Positions 35,427 to 43,979 of a stretch of DNA of 64,000 bases are shown one piece after another; within the stretch, counting starts at the first letter, position 1, and each line of letters begins with the position of its first letter. Origin of the DNA: Acholeplasmataceae bacterium UBA2284 (GTDB taxonomy: Bacteria; Bacillota_I; Bacilli_A; Acholeplasmatales; Acholeplasmataceae); contig DDWO01000014.1 in NCBI GenBank assembly GCA_002345705.1, positions 1 to 64,000 on the forward strand, given 5' to 3'. Both the position numbers and the translations under genes were made by a program. The notes under the pieces were generated by a model. It was given only the letters and a program-made list of their open reading frames with translations, did not search any database and had not been told where the DNA came from.

Positions 35427-36116
35427 ATGGCAGTAATGATTAAGGGGAAAATAAAAAAATCATATGATCATGGCAAAGTCATTGTTTTTGATGATACTTA
35501 TGTTGAAATACAAAAGGGGGAAATCTATCTTATTGCAGGTAGAAATGCAGTTGGTAAATCAACTCTTTTACGTATATTAGCTGGTGTTGAGCAAAATGAA
35601 CATAACGAATATTTAAGACACTTTGTGAATAGAAATAAAATTAGCTACATGCCATCTAAGCTAGTTTACTATCCATATATGAAATTAAGCGACTTAATCC
35701 TTTTTTATCAGACAATCAACAAAAACTTTAATGCAACTTATGCATATGATCAATTATCCTTACTCAGTTTGAAAAAGGATGCTGTGATTAGAAAGATGTC
35801 AGAAGGTAAGAAGAAAATATTAGCTTTTCTAATTTGTTTATCCTTTGAAGCAGATCTATACATCATTGATGAACCGTTTCCTAATGTTGACCTTCTCTTT
35901 GATGAAAACTTCAGAAAAATGATTATTGAAAGATATACAGAAGACAAAACATTTATCATTGCTACTCATCAAATCAATGAGTTTGAAGCAGTTGCCAGCA
36001 AGTGCTTACTCATCAAGAAGAATAAAGAAATAGATGTATATGATGTTGAAGAAGTCAGAAGAAATGAAAAGAAATCCTTAGAAATATTTATTAAAAACAA
36101 AATGAGAGAAGAATAG
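35427..36116 (+). CDS. ABC transporter ATPase, module 1
   Basis: 229 residues. Walker A GRNAVGKST (38-46), Walker B LYIIDEPFPNVD (144-155) and H-loop ATHQINEFEA are intact. The signature is unusual, MSEGKKKI instead of LSGGQ, and the Q-loop region reads ISYMPSKLVYYPYM without a clear Gln. This is like YtrB/BcrA-type ATPases of GntR-controlled operons. It is a close paralogue of the module 2 ATPase at 38269, sharing the GEIY, SEGKKKIL and FRKMII blocks. Confidence 0.86.
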   Translation: MAVMIKGKIKKSYDHGKVIVFDDTYVEIQKGEIYLIAGRNAVGKSTLLRILAGVEQNEHNEYLRHFVNRNKISYMPSKLVYYPYMKLSDLILFYQTINKNFNATYAYDQLSLLSLKKDAVIRKMSEGKKKILAFLICLSFEADLYIIDEPFPNVDLLFDENFRKMIIERYTEDKTFIIATHQINEFEAVASKCLLIKKNKEIDVYDVEEVRRNEKKSLEIFIKNKMREE

Positions 36117-36131
36117 ATAAGGGGGGATATC

Positions 36132-37418
36132 ATGAATCAAAAGTCAAAGAAATTTACTATACTTTTAATCAGTATATGTTTTCTGATATTCCTTTCTTCA
36201 TGCTCAAATGGAAATGAACAAGATCGCATAAGTGATTATAGCTTGTATGATACAAGATATATCAATATTGGTGATATTATTGACATCAATTTTGATTATC
36301 TATCTGATACCTATGATTTTGATCATCTTTTTTATGAAAACTATGTGAGTAGTTATAGTAACTTTCAACAAAAAATATCAATCAATCGATTAAATCAACC
36401 TGTAGCTATAGAAGAAGGAATTGTAAGAATTAATGTCAGGCTTGTTAAGAACAACAAAAATGTTGCAACTGTTTATTACGGGAATTTCATCATTAGTAAA
36501 AATGATCAGCTCAATTCAAAATTCATTGGTTTGAATAATGAAAACATTCTTTATTATTTGACCGAGTTTCCAAATGGAAGCTATTATCTAGCAGAAGATA
36601 TAGATGCATATAATATCAATAAAAATGGTTATAAGCTACCCTTAGAACATTTCAGTGGAGTACTAATCAACCCAGAGCAGTATAAGATTTCAAATTTTCG
36701 ATCCATAGATAACTTCTTTACTGGATTTTTCAAGCGTGTTGATAAGGCTAGAATAGATGGATTGATATTTGATGATGTTGATATTTTTCTAGGTCCAAAT
36801 CAAAGTAATCAACTGACCATTGTTGGTGTCCTTGCCGCTGAGGCTAAGGATTCTCTTATTACCAATATCAAAGTGGAAGGGAAAATTCAGTCTACACAGC
36901 TTGTTAAATATATCGGTGGAATCGTAGGTTATTCAGACAACTCATTTTATAGAGGAGTCTCATTTGAAGGTGAAATTGACGGAAACGCATTACTGATTGG
37001 TGGAATCGTTGGAAATGTAGATTTATCTATATCCAATCAAAGACGAGAAGCACTATTTTATACAATTGATAGAGGATATGTAATCGCAAACCTATCCAAT
37101 CAAACAGGATTAGAATATATCGCATCTGCGATGGCTACTTATAGTGGTAATTCAATACTCATCAATAATTTTTACTTTGATGGAATGTATAACGATTCAA
37201 GTGAGATTTATACGAGTTTTTTTGTAACAGGTGATATTTGGAAATATAACTATAGTAATACAATAGATGCAGTTTATTCAACAATGGTTGGTAATTATCC
37301 AGATCGTTTTCATATAACTCCAGAACGGTTAAAGAGTGGTGAACCAATCGTAAATTTCAATGGATTTATCTATGAAGAAGGAAAATATCCACGTATTGAG
37401 AGATGGGTTAAACCATAG
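36132..37418 (+). CDS. Surface lipoprotein with GLUG-like repeats, module 1
   Basis: 428 residues. Signal peptide with lipobox L-S-S-C (Cys 24), so it should be lipidated and held on the outer face of the membrane. The middle (about 208-300) has GLUG-like beta-helix repeats: IDGLIFDDV, ITNIKVEGKI, GGIVGYSDNSFYRGVSFEG, GGIVGNV. Substrate or ligand unknown. GGGGGG ribosome site before the ATG. It lies between the ATPase and permease genes, so it is likely the partner or cargo of that transporter. Confidence 0.75.
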   Translation: MNQKSKKFTILLISICFLIFLSSCSNGNEQDRISDYSLYDTRYINIGDIIDINFDYLSDTYDFDHLFYENYVSSYSNFQQKISINRLNQPVAIEEGIVRINVRLVKNNKNVATVYYGNFIISKNDQLNSKFIGLNNENILYYLTEFPNGSYYLAEDIDAYNINKNGYKLPLEHFSGVLINPEQYKISNFRSIDNFFTGFFKRVDKARIDGLIFDDVDIFLGPNQSNQLTIVGVLAAEAKDSLITNIKVEGKIQSTQLVKYIGGIVGYSDNSFYRGVSFEGEIDGNALLIGGIVGNVDLSISNQRREALFYTIDRGYVIANLSNQTGLEYIASAMATYSGNSILINNFYFDGMYNDSSEIYTSFFVTGDIWKYNYSNTIDAVYSTMVGNYPDRFHITPERLKSGEPIVNFNGFIYEEGKYPRIERWVKP

Positions 37419-37426
37419 GGGGAAAT

Positions 37427-38272
37427 ATGCGAAACTTATTTATTCTTGAATTAAAAAGATTTCGAGTGATTTTATTGATTTTTATGGTCACTCTTTTATC
37501 GTTTTCTCTTATCAATTCTAATATATATAATCAAATCACTTATCAAAATGAACAGTTATTTATTGAAATCACTTTTGTTTTCATGCTTATACTTTCTATC
37601 GTGATATTCATTAGAGATTATTATGTAGATAATCAATACCTATATGCGAAGCGTACGTTATCCAATCAAAAAATATATTTTATAAAGATCTTCATCATCC
37701 TTTTTAATGGACTATTTGTACTTTTAGTTGGATCATTTATGCTCAACATCAAAGCCTTAATCTTTAGAATAAGCAATCCAATACTCTACCGTATTTTAGA
37801 TATACCAAAATATCCTTTTGTTGTTATTGGTAAGCTATGGTTTGAGTGGATTATACCAATGAACTTTGTTCTTAATATATTTATATATGCATTTGTTATC
37901 ATGATGATTTTTTTGAAATTCAAATATTATTCTAGCTTTTATAAAGAAAAGAGTATCCTATCAACACTAGTTGAAAGTAGTATCTCTATTGTTCTTGTTC
38001 ATATCATCATCAGAAGTGTATTATACTTACTAGAACTATTACTACCTTTCCTTAACTTAAATTCCTATAATTATAAACCAATTCTTGAAAATTATCATCC
38101 AATCATCATGATTAATCCATTCTTTATTCCAACAATCTTTATATATGGATTTTTAATTTATTCAAATATAAAGAAAATGAGTGAGCATCATGTCCGACAG
38201 GATTATTATGATGCTACAAGAAATATCTATTTTAATCTAGAAGAAAGACTGAAAAATAAGGGGAGCAGATGA
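37427..38272 (+). CDS. ABC transporter membrane protein, module 1
   Basis: 281 residues, about six membrane helices in the ABC-2-like arrangement: helices near 13-33, 43-63, 86-106, 143-167, 185-205 and 228-250. No family motif beyond that. Paralogue of the permease at 40301 (both begin with an L-x-x-F/L-K-R-F-R motif and share KLWFEWIIPMNF versus KKWFELLSIPNF). The stop overlaps the next ATPase start (ATGA). Confidence 0.75.
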   Translation: MRNLFILELKRFRVILLIFMVTLLSFSLINSNIYNQITYQNEQLFIEITFVFMLILSIVIFIRDYYVDNQYLYAKRTLSNQKIYFIKIFIILFNGLFVLLVGSFMLNIKALIFRISNPILYRILDIPKYPFVVIGKLWFEWIIPMNFVLNIFIYAFVIMMIFLKFKYYSSFYKEKSILSTLVESSISIVLVHIIIRSVLYLLELLLPFLNLNSYNYKPILENYHPIIMINPFFIPTIFIYGFLIYSNIKKMSEHHVRQDYYDATRNIYFNLEERLKNKGSR

Positions 38273-38952
38273 AAACACTTATTGAAGGACAAATATTTAA
38301 AACCTATTGGGACACTGAAACTACTGTTTTTTATGATGCTCCAATTCAAATTGAATCTGGTGAAATCTATATTGTTGCTGGAAGAAATAGCGTTGGTAAA
38401 TCCACATTATTAAGACTATTATCTTTGAGTGAACCAAATGATCAGGAAACCTTGAAGTTCAATATAGAAGAGAAAGATATTAGCTATATGCCATCCAATC
38501 TGAATTATTACCAGTACATGAGAATTAAAGATATTTTTCATTTTCATCAATCCCTAAATAAGAGATTCAACATGGCTTATGCTATGGAAAGAATTCGTGA
38601 TTTTGATATTCGAAGAAATGTCAAAATAAAAGATCTTTCAGAGGGTAAAAAGAAAATATTATCGTATATCATGTGTCTATCCATTGAAGCGAAACTCTAT
38701 ATACTTGATGAACCTTTTCCATATGTTGATTTAATCTATGACGAAAACTTTAGAAAAATGATTATTAATTTATATAGTGAAGACAAAACATTTATGATTG
38801 CTACCCATCAAATTAACGAATTTGAAAAGGTAGCTAGCAAATGTTTAATTGTAAAAAATAGAAGTCTTATAGAGTCATATGATATTGAATCCATTCGAAC
38901 AGATGAAGAAATCTCTCTTGAAGAGTTTGTGAAGGAGCGGATGCGCATATGA
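38269..38952 (+). CDS. ABC transporter ATPase, module 2
   Basis: 227 residues. Walker A GRNSVGKST, unusual signature LSEGKKKI, Walker B LYILDEPFPYVD and ATHQINEFEK are present, all matching the module 1 ATPase. The copies differ throughout, so the duplication is old. Coupled by 4-base overlaps to the permease before it and the secreted protein after it. Confidence 0.86.
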   Translation: MKTLIEGQIFKTYWDTETTVFYDAPIQIESGEIYIVAGRNSVGKSTLLRLLSLSEPNDQETLKFNIEEKDISYMPSNLNYYQYMRIKDIFHFHQSLNKRFNMAYAMERIRDFDIRRNVKIKDLSEGKKKILSYIMCLSIEAKLYILDEPFPYVDLIYDENFRKMIINLYSEDKTFMIATHQINEFEKVASKCLIVKNRSLIESYDIESIRTDEEISLEEFVKERMRI

Positions 38953-40304
38953 TGAATCTATTAAAGAAGAGCTATTTATTTATATTGCTAATCACTCTTT
39001 TTACCATGCTAGGAATTCAAAAAGATAATTCAACAGTCTATGATTACACGAGAAAAAATGATATTGAGTATGTCACAGTAGGAGATTATATTGACTACAA
39101 TATCGAATATTTTCAAGATCAGTATAAATTCAACAAAGTTACCATGTATGAAGAGTCCTACATACTAAAAGGAAATATTGAATCCTCTATTTCTGCATTA
39201 AGTATATATAAAGAGAATACAAATCAATATTTTCATATCAATCATCGAAATGAAATTATAGCGAAAAAACAAGGGGTAGCTAAGCTTCGAGTATCATTTA
39301 GTCTTGATGAAAAACATGTCAAGACGATAGAATTAGGACTATTCGTTATTATCAATGACTTGAATATGGATAACACTTGGGTTGGATTAAACGAATCAAA
39401 TTTCTACACAGAAATAAGAGATAACCCATCCGGAAAATTTTACCTAACATCAGATATTCCATCTCAAGCTGTGTTTAAAATCAATTATTTTTCTGGAACT
39501 ATATTGAATCCATACCAGTATACAATCACGCTAATGAATACTTCAGGTACTCAAGCAAATCAAGGTTTATTTACTATTTTAGATGGAGCATATATAGATG
39601 GTTTAATCATTAAAGATTCTACAATGAAACCAACTTCATTTAATAGAGTTGAAACAGTTAGTATGGGTTTTTTAGCAGCATTTGCTGGGAATTCGATTAT
39701 AACGAACGTTTCTGTAGAAGGTAATGTTTTAGACAACATTAGAGGTAGTGCACAGATTGTAGGTGGAGTTGTTGGTGTTAGTTATGGATCTATTTATAAG
39801 CATGTTTCATTCAGCGGAGAAATAAAAGGTGATTTTAATCAGGTTGGTGGCCTTATTGGATTAGCTAAATTTGATTACAGAATCAATGATACAGAGTCAA
39901 TCTATAATAATCAACCATATCAAATGATCGATGGAGCATTTGTTATTGGTGATATATCAAGTAATCATCAAGAAATAAGTAGTGTAGTTCACGCATTCAT
40001 CGGAAACTTCACCAATGAAAGTGCTCTAATTCAAAATGGTTATTTTGATGGATCAATTGAAGATACTGATATATATGATCGGTTTCCATTCTTTTATAAT
40101 GGATCTTTTAACAATAAGGTGTTATACCTATATTCAACTGTTGGTCCGCTAGATTCAATAGCAGGTAATTACTCATTTAGCGAAAGCGAATATAAGGAAG
40201 TCACTTTTGAAGAGCTAACATCAGGAGAAGAACTACCTGGACTTTCAATGTTTATCTTTGAAGATAATACTTATCCTAAGCTATCTTATTGGAGGTTGCC
40301 ATGA
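38949..40304 (+). CDS. Secreted or membrane-anchored GLUG-like protein, module 2, lipobox lost
   Basis: 451 residues, paralogue of the module 1 lipoprotein (shared YVTVGDYIDYN versus YINIGDIIDIN, WVGLNESN, GGVVGVSYGSIYKHVSF, GGLIGLA). The N terminus is hydrophobic (about 7-22) but has no cysteine in the first 30 residues, so it cannot be lipidated like its paralogue; it may be an uncleaved anchor or be released. ATG 38949 or 38952 are both possible; the first overlaps the ATPase stop. Confidence 0.72.
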   Translation: MMNLLKKSYLFILLITLFTMLGIQKDNSTVYDYTRKNDIEYVTVGDYIDYNIEYFQDQYKFNKVTMYEESYILKGNIESSISALSIYKENTNQYFHINHRNEIIAKKQGVAKLRVSFSLDEKHVKTIELGLFVIINDLNMDNTWVGLNESNFYTEIRDNPSGKFYLTSDIPSQAVFKINYFSGTILNPYQYTITLMNTSGTQANQGLFTILDGAYIDGLIIKDSTMKPTSFNRVETVSMGFLAAFAGNSIITNVSVEGNVLDNIRGSAQIVGGVVGVSYGSIYKHVSFSGEIKGDFNQVGGLIGLAKFDYRINDTESIYNNQPYQMIDGAFVIGDISSNHQEISSVVHAFIGNFTNESALIQNGYFDGSIEDTDIYDRFPFFYNGSFNNKVLYLYSTVGPLDSIAGNYSFSESEYKEVTFEELTSGEELPGLSMFIFEDNTYPKLSYWRLP

Positions 40305-41086
40305 TTAGAGTATCCTTTCAGGAGTTAAAACGATTTAGACCAATCATAATATTGGCTTTACTTGTAATGTTGGTTTATACCGTTTTTTCTGGTGATATAT
40401 ATGATGTATCAGTATACATTCAAATGGACTTTATCATTAAACTGATTGTTATTTTTTCGATGCTTACAGCCTTAGTATTTATCATCATAGATGATTACAG
40501 TCAAAACCAAACCATGTATCAAAGGTTGTCAGTAAGTAAAAATGATGTTTTCTATGGGAAATGGTTATCCACTATTTTCATTGGTGCTACCTGTTTTATC
40601 TTCGGAATTATCTTAATCAATATCAAGGTAGCTTTCTATCTATTGAATGACTCACTAGGCTTTCTTACCTCAGGTATTTCTTCTCAGCCTTTGATTATAT
40701 TCGACAAAAAATGGTTTGAGCTATTATCCATTCCAAATTTCTTTATCAATATATCGGTAATTAGCTTTATAATCTTGATGATTAATCTAAAAGTGAAGTA
40801 TACAATTGATTATAAAAATCCTTACGAATTTAAATACTCAATACCTTGGGTTGTTCTAAGAGTATTGCTATTACAGGTAGTTCTAAGACTTTCATTAATC
40901 TGGATTGAACCCTATTTTCAAATATTAAACTTTAACTCTAGAGGTCACTATTTAATCATTAGAGAGCAAAATCAATTCTTAATCATCAATTTCCTTTTTA
41001 TTCCTTCAATATTTTTCTATTTTTGTTTTTTTCTATATTTTAAATATCATATGAACCATCTTCTGGAAAAAATGAATCATGTATAG
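40301..41086 (+). CDS. ABC transporter membrane protein, module 2
   Basis: 261 residues with about six membrane helices, paralogous to the module 1 permease. ATG 40301 is preferred because GGAGGT lies 4-9 bases upstream; an in-frame TTG at 40289 comes before the ribosome site. It overlaps the previous stop (ATGA). No clear terminator follows; a T-rich stretch leads into an IS fragment. Confidence 0.75.
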   Translation: MIRVSFQELKRFRPIIILALLVMLVYTVFSGDIYDVSVYIQMDFIIKLIVIFSMLTALVFIIIDDYSQNQTMYQRLSVSKNDVFYGKWLSTIFIGATCFIFGIILINIKVAFYLLNDSLGFLTSGISSQPLIIFDKKWFELLSIPNFFINISVISFIILMINLKVKYTIDYKNPYEFKYSIPWVVLRVLLLQVVLRLSLIWIEPYFQILNFNSRGHYLIIREQNQFLIINFLFIPSIFFYFCFFLYFKYHMNHLLEKMNHV

Positions 41087-41150
41087 GGACAGTTCATTCC
41101 TTCACTATTTTTTCTTTTTTTATTGCTTTCTAACTTTTATATAAAGTGTA

Positions 41151-41345
41151 ATGAAAAGTTTTTTCGCTTATCTAAAGAAAGAATGTATTTATAGAAACTC
41201 TTATAAAGATTCATCTGAAGTTGAAAAAGATAGATTTAAATATATAGAGCTCTTCTATAATAGAAAAAGAATCCATTCAACCTTAAATTATATGACACCA
41301 ATGAGCTACAGAATTCAAAATCAGGCTTTCATATCAGCCTCTTAA
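41151..41345 (+). pseudogene. IS3-family transposase OrfB remnant, C-terminal end only
   Basis: 64 codons matching the end of the IS3/IS150-type rve integrase domain: SFFAYLKKECIYRN, YIELFYNRKRIHSTLNYMTP. The catalytic D-D-E N-terminal part is missing, and no orfA or terminal repeats are seen, so this is a dead fragment. It marks past insertion at the edge of the ABC/GLUG operon. Confidence 0.85.
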
Positions 41346-41419
41346 ATGATATAATTTGTACGAATATGAACGATTAGAACCATCTGTTTATAAATCACTT
41401 AGTCCATTTTAATTTTGGA

Positions 41420-41677
41420 TTGACATTAACAAGCGAAGGTGTATCCGCAACTTATAATATGATTATCTTTGGTGGTTATATTCTCTCCGGTATAGGTGTA
41501 TACGGAACATGGGGAGAAAGATTTATCCAAGCAATAGTTCCAAGCATATTTTCAGTCGCTGCGAAAGGTTACATCGGTGGTGTTATGATTAATCCAATTA
41601 GATTTTGGGAGAAAAGAAATAGTTTTTCATCTGTTAAGCAAGATAATGCTGGTATGAATATATTACTATGGAGATAG
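41420..41677 (+). CDS. Hypothetical fragment, possibly the tail of a lost gene
   Basis: 85 residues from TTG 41420, with the frame open a further 14 codons upstream to a TAG but with no ribosome site. Contains a hydrophobic Gly-rich stretch (MIIFGGYILSGIGVYGTW) and a second (FIQAIVPSIFSVAAKGYIGG). No recognised family. It could be the C-terminal end of a larger toxin-like protein whose body was deleted; the next gene would then be an immunity-type membrane protein. That reading is speculative. Confidence 0.3.
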   Translation: MTLTSEGVSATYNMIIFGGYILSGIGVYGTWGERFIQAIVPSIFSVAAKGYIGGVMINPIRFWEKRNSFSSVKQDNAGMNILLWR

Positions 41678-41681
41678 AAAA

Positions 41682-42137
41682 ATGAAGAAGGTAAAATTCA
41701 GAATCTTAATATATGTACCAGTATTTACATTTTCACTGTTACTTATATCGGTATTTACTTTAATATTGATCTCACCTTACCTCAACAACGATGAATCAAT
41801 AGCGGTTAAAATTGCATCAGTTTTTTCTCTTACTATAATTCCATTAACATTATTTATGTATAGTTTCTTTACTATGTGGCCAAGTGTGGAGTTTAGTGTA
41901 AATGGAATAGAGAAAACATTGTTGGGGAAAAAACAGAGGTTTATTTCTTGGGATGATGTATATGAGATAAAAAGAATCAAAACAGGAATTGCAGAGTGGT
42001 TGTTTTTCTCTAAAGTGAGTTTGGAGGGGAAATCAATTGACAAATGCAGAAATAGAAAAGACAACATTTTTATAGTGAGCACCAAAGAAATTGAAGAAGT
42101 AATTGAACATTTTGCACCTAATCGATTATTGAAATAA
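41682..42137 (+). CDS. Small two-helix membrane protein with PH-like soluble domain
   Basis: 151 residues. Two membrane helices (about 8-30 and 44-66), then a cytosolic part SVNGIEKTLLGKKQRFISWDD that looks like a bacterial PH (bPH2) fold. Not recognised as a named family. Start spaced only 4 bases after the previous fragment. It may be an immunity or accessory protein, but nothing in the sequence proves it. Confidence 0.5.
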   Translation: MKKVKFRILIYVPVFTFSLLLISVFTLILISPYLNNDESIAVKIASVFSLTIIPLTLFMYSFFTMWPSVEFSVNGIEKTLLGKKQRFISWDDVYEIKRIKTGIAEWLFFSKVSLEGKSIDKCRNRKDNIFIVSTKEIEEVIEHFAPNRLLK

Positions 42138-42224
42138 CTCATTCCAATATTTACTGAGTGTAAAAAACAACAACTACAAAGACTCATTTCATTCGCTTTT
42201 TAACTAAAAATATACAATGATTAG

Positions 42225-42302
42225 TATGTAGGACTTGATATTATTGCTTATTGTGGAAACAGTCCAGTGTTAAACCAATATGCACTAGCATGGAGAGACT
42301 GA
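42225..42302 (+). pseudogene. Orphan coding remnant, RHS-like end
   Basis: An open frame between stops with no start codon, reading G-L-D-I-I-A-Y-C-G-N-S-P-V-L-N-Q-Y-A-L. AYCGNSPV resembles the AYCGNNPV type motif near the end of RHS/YD-repeat cores. Too short for certainty. The rest of 42138-42371 shows nothing coding. Confidence 0.25.
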
Positions 42303-42371
42303 ATAACATTTTCATTATCAAATAATAGTTAATAGATTACAATATACAAGGGAAATCTATGGAGGTATGAT

Positions 42372-42851
42372 ATGTTAATAGATACAAAAATATTCAATAA
42401 CCAAATTATATTAGAATGTAAGCCATTTTTTAGAGGAATAGATAGTTTGGATGTAACTATCGATCGGATAGAGACGTATTTCTTAAGGAAATCATTTAGT
42501 GTAGATGAAAGAGGCAATAATAACCTAGTTGTCTCCAAAGGGAATCGCTTCACTAATATGTTTGCATTTAAAATGAGTAAACTGAAAAGATGTATATCAT
42601 TTAGTTTTGATCAAAATGATCAAGTAAAGATCATCTCTGTTATAGATACATTTGGACAAATGCTTCGACAATCTGAAATAGATTTTTTTATTTTAGAAGT
42701 AAAAGAGACTATTAGATTTATACAGACTAAAGAAGAATACTCATTTTCACAAGAACAAAATAAGAAAGCCACAATTGGTAATTATTTGATTCTTTTTTGT
42801 TTTTTAATAGTTTTTGGATTTTTACTGTATATAATCATTTTCTTATCTTAA
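42372..42851 (+). CDS. Hypothetical tail-anchored protein
   Basis: 159 residues, not recognised. A soluble region of about 130 residues followed by one membrane helix at the very C terminus (YLILFCFLIVFGFLLYIIIF). TGGAGG precedes the ATG. It sits alone in the decayed accessory stretch between the IS remnant and rluB, and is followed by a weak hairpin at 42857-42884. Confidence 0.5.
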   Translation: MLIDTKIFNNQIILECKPFFRGIDSLDVTIDRIETYFLRKSFSVDERGNNNLVVSKGNRFTNMFAFKMSKLKRCISFSFDQNDQVKIISVIDTFGQMLRQSEIDFFILEVKETIRFIQTKEEYSFSQEQNKKATIGNYLILFCFLIVFGFLLYIIIFLS

Positions 42852-43092
42852 AAAGTATCCGGATTTAAGATTGAAAATCCAGATTTCTATTCTACTTGGG
42901 TTGGAGTTAATCTAATTCATTCGAATAATCTTATACTTTTGAGTAGTGATCTTAGCTTCATATGTGTCAACAATCAAGTGATATATATAGACAGCAAAGC
43001 GTTTTTTCAATTCTAATTTAGTTTATAATAACGTGATGCGTTACTAAAGAGTACGAAAATTTATCCTCGAACGCTTGAAATGACTAAAAATG

Positions 43093-43117
43093 CGTGATAT
43101 TTCATCACGTTTTTTTC
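43093..43117 (+). terminator. Terminator upstream of rluB
   Basis: Perfect 6-base stem CGTGAT/ATCACG, ATTTC loop, seven T's. No annotated gene lies directly before it, so it may end a short RNA started near 43030. Confidence 0.75.
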
Positions 43118-43158
43118 TTTTTTATTTCGTTATTACCTTCTTACTTTCAATAAAAGTG

Positions 43159-43167
43159 TGTTATAAT
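43159..43167 (+). promoter_or_regulatory. Extended -10 promoter of rluB
   Basis: TG-T-TATAAT, 19 bases before the start codon; no strong -35. Confidence 0.55.
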
Positions 43168-43185
43168 ACCATAGGTGATAAATAA

Positions 43186-43920
43186 ATGGAGCGTCTGCAA
43201 AAGATACTCGCTCAGGCAAACATCGCATCTCGTCGTAAATCAGAAGAAATTATTCTTGAAGGACGCGTCAAGGTTAACGGTGTTATTGTAAAAGAGCTAG
43301 GCTTTAAAGTGAATCGTAGTGATAAAATCGAAGTAGATGGCAAACCAATTGAACTGGCTGAGCATCTTTATTTTTTGTTAAATAAGCCAACAGGATTCGT
43401 TTCAACAACCTCTGATGAGAAGAATAGAAAAACTGTTTTAGACTTACTTACAGAAGAACATAGAGATATTCGCCTATATCCAGTAGGACGTCTAGATTTT
43501 GATACAGCAGGAATTTTATTGTTAACCAATGATGGTGACTTCACCAATCGGATGACACATCCTGAGCACGAAATCGAAAAGGAATACCTTGCAAGAGTTG
43601 AAGGTATAGTTATTCGTAAGAAAATCGTAGCACTCAGAAAAGGTGTAATTATCGATGGTGATTACCTAGCAGTTCCTAAGGAAGTTCGTTTAATTGAACT
43701 GAATAAAGATCAACAATCTACACTCATTTCAATCACTTTAACTGAAGGTAGAAATAAGCAAGTTAGAAAAATGATGGATGCAATTGGACACCCAGTTAAA
43801 AAACTAACAAGAATTCGTTATGATTTCCTAACCCTCGAAGGGGTCGAGCGCGGAGCGTATCGCCCACTGAAGGTGCATGAAGTCAAAAAACTTTATGCGA
43901 ATTCGAGTCCAAAAAAGTAG
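43186..43920 (+). CDS. rluB: 23S rRNA pseudouridine synthase RluB-like
   Basis: 244 residues: an N-terminal S4 domain (QKILAQANIASRRKSEEII) and a RsuA/RluB catalytic domain with the active Asp in PVGRLDFDTAGILLLTNDG. It changes a uridine near the peptidyl transferase centre of 23S rRNA in relatives. First gene of the rluB-cmk-S1-der-gpsA-hup core block; start supported by AGGTGAT. Confidence 0.93.
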   Translation: MERLQKILAQANIASRRKSEEIILEGRVKVNGVIVKELGFKVNRSDKIEVDGKPIELAEHLYFLLNKPTGFVSTTSDEKNRKTVLDLLTEEHRDIRLYPVGRLDFDTAGILLLTNDGDFTNRMTHPEHEIEKEYLARVEGIVIRKKIVALRKGVIIDGDYLAVPKEVRLIELNKDQQSTLISITLTEGRNKQVRKMMDAIGHPVKKLTRIRYDFLTLEGVERGAYRPLKVHEVKKLYANSSPKK

Positions 43921-43948
43921 AATACTTATGTTTCAAGCGGTAATTCTA

Positions 43949-43957
43949 TGTTATAAT
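43949..43957 (+). promoter_or_regulatory. Extended -10 promoter of cmk
   Basis: TG-T-TATAAT, 23 bases before the cmk start; -35 weak (TTTCAA). Confidence 0.55.
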
Positions 43958-43979
43958 TAAACATGTATGGAGGAAAAAC

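Larger units (their letters stand above)
42852..43185 (+). other. Intergenic region before rluB
   Basis: 334 bases without a convincing gene. It holds a hairpin (42857-42884, arms ATCCGGATTT/AAATCCAGAT), an open frame without start codon up to the TAA at 43014, a TATAAT at 43024-43029, a terminator at 43093-43117 and the rluB -10 box. Confidence 0.6.

Noticed and set aside
41151..41345. Functional transposase gene
   Set aside because: Only the last 64 codons of an IS3-type OrfB are present, with no catalytic core, no orfA and no paired terminal repeats.
41777..42187. Minus-strand open frame of 136 codons
   Set aside because: It overlaps the two-helix membrane protein gene on the plus strand, has a Ser/Ile-rich composition typical of an antisense shadow, and no ribosome site.
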